The position numbers and the translations under genes were made by a program. A model generated the notes under the pieces. That model searched no databases. It was not told where the DNA came from and was given only the letters and a program-made list of their open reading frames with translations. Below, in pieces: positions 32,978 through 39,844 of a stretch of DNA of 54,162 bases (positions are counted from its first letter, which is position 1; each line of letters opens with the position of its first letter). Where the stretch lies: contig JAFWEW010000008.1 of NCBI GenBank assembly GCA_017512725.1, positions 1-54,162 of the forward strand, written 5' to 3'. The stretch is from Solobacterium sp. GTDB taxonomy: Bacteria; Bacillota_I; Bacilli_A; Erysipelotrichales; Erysipelotrichaceae.

Positions 32978-33649
32978 GTTTTCATTATTCCCGTTGTTTT
33001 CTGAGATCTGCTGAATTGCTGTTTCTTTCGCAAGGGTCAGATGCGTATCATTCACACTGGCCGCTTTTTCCATTTCATCTGCAATCATATGGTCGATGAT
33101 CTGGACATGTTCTTTCTGTGATTCATCAAACCGTTCTTTATCTCTTAAAGACAGAATCCGAAATGTCATGTTCATCGTCCGGACTTTCCGGTAAAGTTCC
33201 ATCAGAATCGTGTTTCCCGTACATTCAATGATATACCGGTGAAACGCAGAATCGACATTGATGTACTCGTCCAGATTTCCTTCCTGGTGCAGCCGGATAA
33301 AGTCTTCCCGAAAGGATTCGAGCGTCCGTTTCATTTCTTCCGTCAGCTTTCCCTTCAGACTTTTCAAGGCACTGCTTTCCATCATTTTGCGGATCTCATA
33401 GATTTCCATGATTTCCTTCAGGGAGAAGGAACGCACGAACATCCCCTTGTTTGGAATTTCCACTGCCAGTCCGTCTGCCGCAAGCTGCCGAAGCGCTTCC
33501 CGGACCGGACTGCGGCTGACCTGAAGCCGTTCTGCAAGTTCTTTTTCCTGCAGCCAGTCATTCGGCTTATAAACTCCGGATGCGATTTCATCCTTGAGAA
33601 TCTGATACACCTGACGGGATATTGTTTGTACCTGGCGTAATGATTCCAT
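32975..33649 (-). CDS. GntR-family transcriptional regulator, FCD type
   Basis: An N-terminal winged helix (about residues 8-75, with the motif SRSPVREALRQLAADGL) is followed by an FCD effector domain with conserved Asp/His positions (DSAFHRYIIE at about 140). FCD regulators usually sense small organic acids and repress catabolic operons. It is the last gene after the reductase gene (1 nt gap), so it probably regulates this locus. An ATGTATACAT palindrome, the typical form of FCD-type operators, lies upstream of larA at 38939-38948. Confidence 0.9.
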   Translation of the reverse strand: MESLRQVQTISRQVYQILKDEIASGVYKPNDWLQEKELAERLQVSRSPVREALRQLAADGLAVEIPNKGMFVRSFSLKEIMEIYEIRKMMESSALKSLKGKLTEEMKRTLESFREDFIRLHQEGNLDEYINVDSAFHRYIIECTGNTILMELYRKVRTMNMTFRILSLRDKERFDESQKEHVQIIDHMIADEMEKAASVNDTHLTLAKETAIQQISENNGNNEN

Positions 33650-33650
33650 G

Positions 33651-34538
33651 TTACGGTTTCTCTTTCAGATTCACTCCATTCAGCAATTCATAGTATTTCA
33701 CGATGGCACTGTGGTCACAGCCTCCAAAACCATTGCTGCAGAGATATTCCATAACTTCCTGTACCTGAACGGTCATTGGAATAAAAGCTCCATTCTTATG
33801 TGCGCAGCCGATCGCATTGTTCAGATCCTTGATATGCAGATCGATTCGGAAGCCGGGCTGATCATTTCCTTCCAGCATCATCGGTACTTTCGCATTCATA
33901 ACCGTACTGCCGGCAAGTCCTCCGCGAATTGCGTTGAAAACCAGTTCCGGATCGACACCGGCTTTTTTCACCATTGTGAAAGCTTCTGAAACAGCCTGAA
34001 TATTCGCAGCAACAATAATCTGATTTGCCAGTTTGGTTGTATTTCCTGCACCAACATCTCCGCACCGTACTGCAGAAGCACCCATAGCCAGAAGCAGATC
34101 TTTATATTTGTTAAAGACTTCTTCTTTACCTCCGACCATGAAACTCAGTGTTCCATCGATCGCTTTGGGTTCCCCTCCGGATACCGGCGCATCCATCATC
34201 TCAACACCGCGGCTGGACAGAATTTCAGCAAGCTTTTTACTGATCTCGGGATTGATTGAACTCATATCAATCAGAACCGATCCCGGTTTCATGTTTTCTG
34301 CAACTTTTTCTCCCAGCAGTACTTTCTCTACATCCGGTCCATCCGGCAGCATCGTCAGAATTACATCGCTTTCTGCCGCCAGTGTTTCCTTTGATGCACA
34401 GTATTTTGCGCCGCATGCCAGTACAGATTCCGCTTTTTCGGGAGTGCGGGTATTAACCGTCACGTCATATCCTGCTTTCAGGAGATTGACCGCCATTGGA
34501 CGTCCCATAATACCCATTCCAATAAACCCAATCTTCAT
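33651..34538 (-). CDS. Tartronate-semialdehyde reductase-like beta-hydroxyacid dehydrogenase (GarR family)
   Basis: The N-terminal NAD(P) signature GFIGMGIMGRPMAVNLLKAGY and the substrate motif DAPVSGGEPKA define the 3-hydroxyisobutyrate dehydrogenase family; the catalytic Lys is in GAGNTTKLANQ (about residue 170). The sequence is closest in style to GarR/GlxR (2-hydroxy-3-oxopropionate reductase), which makes D-glycerate; related enzymes oxidise threonate or sulfonated hydroxyacids. Length is 295 residues. GGAGG lies upstream. A terminator between gntP and this gene suggests it can be transcribed separately with gntR. Confidence 0.87.
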   Translation of the reverse strand: MKIGFIGMGIMGRPMAVNLLKAGYDVTVNTRTPEKAESVLACGAKYCASKETLAAESDVILTMLPDGPDVEKVLLGEKVAENMKPGSVLIDMSSINPEISKKLAEILSSRGVEMMDAPVSGGEPKAIDGTLSFMVGGKEEVFNKYKDLLLAMGASAVRCGDVGAGNTTKLANQIIVAANIQAVSEAFTMVKKAGVDPELVFNAIRGGLAGSTVMNAKVPMMLEGNDQPGFRIDLHIKDLNNAIGCAHKNGAFIPMTVQVQEVMEYLCSNGFGGCDHSAIVKYYELLNGVNLKEKP

Positions 34539-34571
34539 ACGTCCTCCTTTATCGTATTGCCGATACTGATT

Positions 34572-34602
34572 AAGAAAACCGATCCGAACGGTCGGATCGG
34601 TT
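34572..34602 (-). terminator. Terminator between gntP and the GarR-like gene
   Basis: On the minus strand AACCGATCCGA-CCGT-TCGGATCGGTT is a perfect 11-bp stem with TTTTCTT after it, 27 bp beyond the gntP stop. It should end most transcripts coming from larA. Confidence 0.88.
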
Positions 34603-34628
34603 CTCTTTGTTAAACGTTCAATCCGATA

Positions 34629-36089
34629 TTAGTGGAAGAACAGGCTGAGAATAACAATCAGCACAGATCCGAAAATCGGGATGATAATTGTGGAAATCGT
34701 CCATGTCTTGAGCGATGTTGTGATATCCATGCCAGAGAAGTTCGTGACGACGTGGAAGTAAGAGTCGTTCAGGAACGAAGGCATCATAGCTGTCAGGCAG
34801 ACAGCCATAGCTGCAAGATACGGGTTGATTCCAAGAGTAGCCATCATCGGAGCGATGATTGCAGAACCGGTGATCATAGCAACTGTACCGGAGCCCTGCG
34901 GGAAACGCATGATTGTACCAACCAGCAGCGGTACGAGGATTGCCGGAATACCCAGTCCAACAATGCCATCAGCCATAATCTGAGCAGCGCCAGTAGCCTT
35001 AACAACTGCACCAAGTGCACCACCGGCAGCAGTAATGAATACGATCGGACCAGCGTCTTTGCACGCCTCATTCATCATTCCAACAACCGTCTTTCTGTCG
35101 AGATCCTTTGCAAGGCCGAATGCACCGATGCAGAGGGAGATGAAGAGAGCGATGATCGGAGTTCCGAGGAACTGAATGAACTGACCAACAGGAGTTGCCT
35201 TAAGAGCGGTCTGTCCAACGAGTGTGTTCAGAAGAATGAGGAATACAGGGAGCAGAAGGACGGTGAAGGAAATGCCTGCGCCAGGGAGCTTCTCTGTTGT
35301 AAGCAGTTCTTCGAAATCAGAGTTTTCAAGCTCTTTGCCATCATTCAGCTTCGCTTCGATCTTATCCAGAACAGCCAGCTGAGCATCTGTATACTTCGAA
35401 CGGTCGATTTCAGACGGTACTACAAACTGACCTTCATATTTCTTTCCATAGTAACGGAACAGGAATACGGAGACGATGAACAGAGGGATAGAGAACAGAA
35501 GTCCGCAGATGATGAACATACCGAGGTCGATATCAATGCCATTCTGCTGGAATGTGCCGATAACAGCCAGAGGGCCCGGTGTAGGAGGAACCATAAAGTG
35601 TGTGATGTAGAGTCCCATACCGAGGATACCGCCAAGCCATACCATGGACTTCTTGGTAAGACGTGAGAATTCCTTTGCGAGTGAAGACAGAATAACGAAG
35701 CCGCTGTCGCAGAATACCGGGATCGATACAACGAAGCCTGTAAGACCCAATACGACGTCTGCGTTCTTAACGCCTACTCTCTTCAGAATGGTGAGAGCCA
35801 TACGTTTTGCAGCACCGCTCTTCTCCATGAAGATACCCATGATCGTTCCAAAGCCGATGACGATACCGATGGAGGTCATGGTACTTCCGAAGCCGCCGGT
35901 AACGGTATTAACCGCTACAGAAAGCAGGTTTCCGCCTTCATTTCCGGTTCCAACCAGAAGTGCGTTTCCGGAAAGAATACCGATGAGAATTGCCGAGATG
36001 ATCATCGCCGGGAATGCATGCATTCTTGTGAAGATGATCATGAGCATCATGATGATGATACCGATGAGCATTGCTAATACTGGATTCAT
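34629..36089 (-). CDS. GntP-family sugar-acid:proton symporter
   Basis: This 486-residue protein has about 12 hydrophobic segments and the GntP-type conserved loops PVFCDSGFVILSSL and HFMVPPTPGPLAV. GntP permeases bring gluconate and related sugar acids or hydroxy-acids into the cell. Its place between the dehydratase and the reductase genes marks it as the transporter of the locus. AAGGGG precedes the ATG. The substrate cannot be read from the sequence. Confidence 0.92.
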   Translation of the reverse strand: MNPVLAMLIGIIIMMLMIIFTRMHAFPAMIISAILIGILSGNALLVGTGNEGGNLLSVAVNTVTGGFGSTMTSIGIVIGFGTIMGIFMEKSGAAKRMALTILKRVGVKNADVVLGLTGFVVSIPVFCDSGFVILSSLAKEFSRLTKKSMVWLGGILGMGLYITHFMVPPTPGPLAVIGTFQQNGIDIDLGMFIICGLLFSIPLFIVSVFLFRYYGKKYEGQFVVPSEIDRSKYTDAQLAVLDKIEAKLNDGKELENSDFEELLTTEKLPGAGISFTVLLLPVFLILLNTLVGQTALKATPVGQFIQFLGTPIIALFISLCIGAFGLAKDLDRKTVVGMMNEACKDAGPIVFITAAGGALGAVVKATGAAQIMADGIVGLGIPAILVPLLVGTIMRFPQGSGTVAMITGSAIIAPMMATLGINPYLAAMAVCLTAMMPSFLNDSYFHVVTNFSGMDITTSLKTWTISTIIIPIFGSVLIVILSLFFH

Positions 36090-36117
36090 AATTTTCCCCT
36101 TTCAATAAATCCTTTTT

Positions 36118-37284
36118 TTAGATAACCGGCCCGAGGCAGTGAATATCGATTGCGCTGAAATACTGAATTGCTTCGTTCTTCGTCATCTTTCCATTCAGAA
36201 CTTCAAGCAGCAGAGCGAAGGCCTCTTCGCCGACTTCCTCAATTGTTTTGTCGCCGGTAATAATCAGTCCGGCGTTCAGATCCATGTCATCTTTCATATT
36301 TTCATATGTATTCGGATTACCGCAGATCTTGATGACAGGCATGCTTGGGAATCCCTGAGGGGCTCCGCGGCCTGTCGAGAAGCACATGAACTGTGCACCT
36401 GTAGCAGCCATTCCGGTCAGGATTTCCGGTTCTCTTCCCGGAGAATCCTTGATCCAGAGACCTTTCTGATTTGTAACGTGTTCCGGATATTCCAGAACGC
36501 CCTGAATCGGACGGGTACCGCTCTTTACAATTGCACCGAGACTCTTTTCTTCAATACTGGAGAGTCCTCCTGCAATATTTCCCGGAGTGGGCTGTCCTCT
36601 TCTCATATCGCAGCCAATACTCTTGGCACGCTCTTCCATTTCGTTGACGATCTGGAAGATCTTTTTGCCGACTTCTTCATTGACTGCACGCTTGGCGAGC
36701 AGATGTTCTCCGCCAAGGAATTCGGTTGTTTCACCGAAGATTACCGTTGCGCCAAGATCTACGAGCTTGTCCGCAACATAACCGATGACACAGTTCGATG
36801 CCATGCCGCTTGTTGTATCGGATGCACCGCATTTGATTGCCATGACGATTTCAGATACATCGGCCGGCTCTCTCTGCTGGGAACTGATTTCCATAACGAG
36901 TCTTCTTGCGATATCGGTTCCTTCGCGAATTGCTTTTGATACGCCTCCGAGCTCCTGAATGTGGATGATTTCGGTCGGTTTGCCGGTCGCCTTCAGTTCT
37001 TCATACATTCTGGCATGATCTGTGCCTTCGCAGCCGAGACTGACAATCAGTACCGCACCGACATTCGGGCTTTTTCCAAGACTGATCAGCGTCTCTGTAA
37101 CACGATCCAGATCCGGCGGAAGCTGACAGCATCCCTGATGGTGCATATAGGTTACGGTTCCCTGCACTTCCCGGCAGATCGCATTCGCAACATCATTTGC
37201 ACACGTTACGGAAGGGATAACCGCAACATAGTTTCTGGAGCCGACGGAACCGTCTGCTCTGCGATATCCATACCACGTTGTCAT
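36118..37284 (-). CDS. UxaA-family dehydratase, large subunit (altronate/galactarate dehydratase or sulfolactate lyase type)
   Basis: The protein matches the C-terminal catalytic part of UxaA/GarD/SuyB: SVTCANDVANAI at the start, HQGCCQ, VSLGCEG, IKCGASDTTSGMASN, and FSTGRGAPQGFPSMPVIKICGN near the end. The family eliminates water (or sulfite in SuyB) from hydroxy-acids using a metal centre. At 388 residues it is the stand-alone large subunit; the SAF domain is encoded separately just upstream with a 4-nt overlap. Which acid is used remains open; UxaA, GarD and SuyB share these motifs. Confidence 0.87.
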   Translation of the reverse strand: MTTWYGYRRADGSVGSRNYVAVIPSVTCANDVANAICREVQGTVTYMHHQGCCQLPPDLDRVTETLISLGKSPNVGAVLIVSLGCEGTDHARMYEELKATGKPTEIIHIQELGGVSKAIREGTDIARRLVMEISSQQREPADVSEIVMAIKCGASDTTSGMASNCVIGYVADKLVDLGATVIFGETTEFLGGEHLLAKRAVNEEVGKKIFQIVNEMEERAKSIGCDMRRGQPTPGNIAGGLSSIEEKSLGAIVKSGTRPIQGVLEYPEHVTNQKGLWIKDSPGREPEILTGMAATGAQFMCFSTGRGAPQGFPSMPVIKICGNPNTYENMKDDMDLNAGLIITGDKTIEEVGEEAFALLLEVLNGKMTKNEAIQYFSAIDIHCLGPVI

Positions 37285-37598
37285 TGCACTGTCTCCTTTT
37301 CAAGATCTCCGCGCCCTCTCATACTGTCCAGATTATGTACGTGGACATATTCTCCGCGTTTAATCTCATGTGTCGCAACACCAATTTCTTCTCCGTATTT
37401 GATAATCTGTTCTTTCACATGAATATCCTTTACGGCGATTTTATGTCCGTAAGGAACATCCCCGATTACCGTTACGGTTTCCTTGTTACCCTTCTTGTCG
37501 CGAATTTCAACTTCCATGCCATCCTTGATGCCGTTGGCAAAGATCGTCGCAACATTGTCCAGGTCATTGACCCGTAAAGCAATTTTCAACTCTTCCAT
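37281..37598 (-). CDS. UxaA-family dehydratase, small SAF-domain subunit
   Basis: This 105-residue protein carries the SAF-domain signature of altronate dehydratase N-termini: PYGHKIAVKDI, YGEEIGVATHEI and YVHVHNLDSMRGRGD. It is the counterpart of SuyA or of the N-terminal domain of UxaA and must act with the large subunit. GGAGG lies upstream of the ATG at 37598, and the stop overlaps the large-subunit start (ATGA). Confidence 0.88.
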   Translation of the reverse strand: MEELKIALRVNDLDNVATIFANGIKDGMEVEIRDKKGNKETVTVIGDVPYGHKIAVKDIHVKEQIIKYGEEIGVATHEIKRGEYVHVHNLDSMRGRGDLEKETVQ

Positions 37599-37611
37599 TC
37601 ATTCCTCCATA

Positions 37612-38895
37612 TTATTCCGGTGCGACCGCCAGAACACTTACTCCATCCGGTATCACTACGACAGATGCATCTCTTCCCTTCAGACCATACGCAATTTCCA
37701 GAGCCTCATCCGGTGTGCTTGCCGGAATCATATTGCACTTGCGTACTAGATCATGGTCGAGATAGGTAGTGACCAGAATCATCTTATGTTTGTGAAGAAT
37801 TCGTGCGTAAATCTGCGGGCACCACTGTTCCGGAATGGTTTCCTTTGCAGGGATGGCAGAGAGATACGCATCAATCTCTTCCGGTGTTCCCATCTGAATC
37901 AGACGTTCGAAATGGGTTCCTCCCATGCCGTCTGCACAGCTGCAGCACATGATGATGACGCCATCTTCACCGGCACAGGCTTCTGCAGTAGCGACTGCCT
38001 TCGGGCTCTGGTAGAGATTCTGATCCAGAGGATATCCGCCATTGCTTGTCACAACGATGTCGCCGGTAATGCTCGGGCACTGTGACCATTCGCGGATAAA
38101 CGCAACTCCCTCAGCATGTGCTTCTTCCAGATCGCCTGCCCATGCGGCAATTACTTTCTTTTCTGCGTTCAGCGCAACGTTGAGAATGAACTGTACATTC
38201 ACCATTCTTGCGGCTTTTACCATATCCTCATGGATCGGGTTGTGTTCCAGAACTCCGGTTTTGGAATACCTGCTTGCGATCGCTTTGTAGGAATGGTTTT
38301 CGTTTACGGTCTCCTGTGAACAGATTCCCGGAAGAATACTCTTGCGTCCGCCCGAGAATCCCGCGAAGAAGTGCGGTTCGATAAATCCTTCGCAGATCAG
38401 AAGGTCACAGTCTACCGCCAGTTTGTTGACATGGAATTCGGCTCCGGAAGGAAGTGTTCCCATGTTTACATAATCCTCTGGCTGGAAGGCCATGTTTACG
38501 GCGATCTTCTCGTTATCAACGATTTCATCTCCGAACATCTTCCGCTGTTCTTCCGGTGTTGTCGGACGGTGCAGTCCGGTTGCGATCAGAATCGTAATAT
38601 CTGCATCCGGATTTCCTTTGCGGATCTCCGCCAGTTCCAGCGGAAGCGTGATCTTGCTTGGAACCGCTCTGGTGTGGTCACTGGTTACAATGACAACTTT
38701 GTTTTTGCCTTTTGCCAGTTCACTGAGTTTTGGCGAACCGATTGGATTCTCGAGTGCTTCTTTTACGAGTTCTGCTTCTGTCTTCTCTGTCTTGAATTCA
38801 TGCATTTTTGCTGTAATCACAGCCTTCAGGTTTTCTTCCTCTACATGAATATCAAGCGTGGAAGTGTAATAAGGTATGGCGATGGTCTTTTTCAT
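37612..38895 (-). CDS. LarA-family nickel-pincer racemase/epimerase
   Basis: LarA enzymes racemise 2-hydroxy-acids with a nickel-pincer nucleotide cofactor. The residues known in Lactiplantibacillus LarA all have matches one position later: DHTR (D73, R76), GLHR (H109), EPHFFAG (H175), GGRKS (K185), NHSY (H201) and LYQSPK (Gln and Lys three apart), plus a Trp in EQWCPQIY. So the protein should be active, but members act on lactate, malate and other hydroxy-acids. The ATG at 38895 is preferred over a TTG at 38904 because GGGGGTG lies 11 nt upstream. Cofactor genes larB, larC and larE are not in the window. It leads the operon. Confidence 0.9.
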   Translation of the reverse strand: MKKTIAIPYYTSTLDIHVEEENLKAVITAKMHEFKTEKTEAELVKEALENPIGSPKLSELAKGKNKVVIVTSDHTRAVPSKITLPLELAEIRKGNPDADITILIATGLHRPTTPEEQRKMFGDEIVDNEKIAVNMAFQPEDYVNMGTLPSGAEFHVNKLAVDCDLLICEGFIEPHFFAGFSGGRKSILPGICSQETVNENHSYKAIASRYSKTGVLEHNPIHEDMVKAARMVNVQFILNVALNAEKKVIAAWAGDLEEAHAEGVAFIREWSQCPSITGDIVVTSNGGYPLDQNLYQSPKAVATAEACAGEDGVIIMCCSCADGMGGTHFERLIQMGTPEEIDAYLSAIPAKETIPEQWCPQIYARILHKHKMILVTTYLDHDLVRKCNMIPASTPDEALEIAYGLKGRDASVVVIPDGVSVLAVAPE

Positions 38896-38938
38896 GCAGT
38901 ACAAAACACCCCCTTGCTTCAGTAACGTACTGTGTATA

Positions 38939-38948
38939 ATGTATACAT
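38939..38948. promoter_or_regulatory. ATGTATACAT palindrome, likely operator of the FCD GntR regulator
   Basis: A perfect 10-bp palindrome lies 44 bp upstream of larA, within the AT-rich segment TGTATACATTATACA that should hold the -10 region. FCD-type GntR proteins commonly bind TGTATACA-like sites. Confidence 0.55.
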
Positions 38949-39035
38949 CCTACAAATAGTATCTTCTCTTTCCCCTTCTGCGGCAACAAAAAAAGAGTTA
39001 CAATAATCCGGTTTTTGTAAACCCTTACACTCCGG

Positions 39036-39596
39036 TTACTGTCCTCTTAATATATCTTTTTGAATATTGCTGATCGATTTATCAATATAATCCCGGACCT
39101 GATTCCACTCCTCGTCGGACAGCGAATAGGACCGGTTAATGGCCGCAAGACATCCGCTGACATGATGGTACAGCAGCAGTTCGGCCTGATGATCGCTCAG
39201 CCTGGCCTTTTCCTGAATCAGTTCAAAAAAGGAATCTTTCTGCGTCTGAACAATTGTCCGGATCACAATATGCAGCAGCATGGCATCGCTGAAAATCGGC
39301 TTATATTCTTTATGCGCGCGCAGAAATTCGCATATTGGAGCCTTTTTCCGTTCGTTGTTCCCGGATATCTGGGCAATGATTTCATCCCGGTAGCTTTCGG
39401 ACTGTGAGAGCACCTCCTGAATCAGCTCATTTAAAACGTCTTCCGGTTTCGAATAATACCGATAGAACGCTGTACGGCTGACATTTGCCTTTCTGCAGAT
39501 GGCCGCAACACTGATCTGTTCAAAGGGATATTCTTTTTTCAGCTCCAGAAGCGCTTTTCGAATCTTCTGAGGAGCCGTCTCCGCTTTATTATTCAT
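39036..39596 (-). CDS. TetR-family transcriptional regulator
   Basis: The N-terminal HTH (about residues 9-55: KIRKALLELKKEYPFEQIS, then ICRKANVSRTAFYRYYSKPEDVL) is typical of the DhaS/YbiH-like branch of TetR proteins, with a helical C-terminal ligand domain. Length is 186 residues. The ATG follows TATAAT by 8 nt with no Shine-Dalgarno site, so the transcript is probably leaderless. It lies between the LarA operon and the MscS gene; its target is not evident. Confidence 0.87.
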   Translation of the reverse strand: MNNKAETAPQKIRKALLELKKEYPFEQISVAAICRKANVSRTAFYRYYSKPEDVLNELIQEVLSQSESYRDEIIAQISGNNERKKAPICEFLRAHKEYKPIFSDAMLLHIVIRTIVQTQKDSFFELIQEKARLSDHQAELLLYHHVSGCLAAINRSYSLSDEEWNQVRDYIDKSISNIQKDILRGQ

Positions 39597-39604
39597 TTAT
39601 TATT

Positions 39605-39610
39605 ATTATA
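39605..39610 (-). promoter_or_regulatory. -10 box of the TetR gene, probable leaderless start
   Basis: TATAAT on the minus strand is separated from the ATG at 39596 by 8 bp (AATAATAA). The expected transcription start falls on or within 2 nt of the start codon. Confidence 0.5.
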
Positions 39611-39765
39611 TCGCCTTCCGATCGGGAAAGAACGGTGTCCCGGGATTTTCCAATCCTGCAGATATCCGTCAATCCGCTTCCCAGTCATCCCACAAAAACC
39701 GGTCTTTCCGGACATCCTGACCCTTCTTCCCTTATTTTCAGCTTCTTCCGCTTCTGCCGGATTAT

Positions 39766-39799
39766 TTTAAAAGAGATCCCCCGGACAAAGGGAGATCTC
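39766..39799 (-). terminator. Terminator after the MscS-family gene
   Basis: On the minus strand GAGATCTCCC-TTTGTCCG-GGGGGATCTC (10 bp, one G-T) is followed by TTTTAAAATAA, 45 bp beyond the stop codon. Confidence 0.8.
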
Positions 39800-39844
39800 A
39801 ATTCATTTCATCCGTACGTCCGAATCACCTGAACAGGAATGCGG

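Noticed and set aside
34632-35666. 344-codon plus-strand frame opposite gntP
   Set aside because: It is an Asp/Asn/Arg-rich antisense shadow of a permease gene with a clear membrane pattern.
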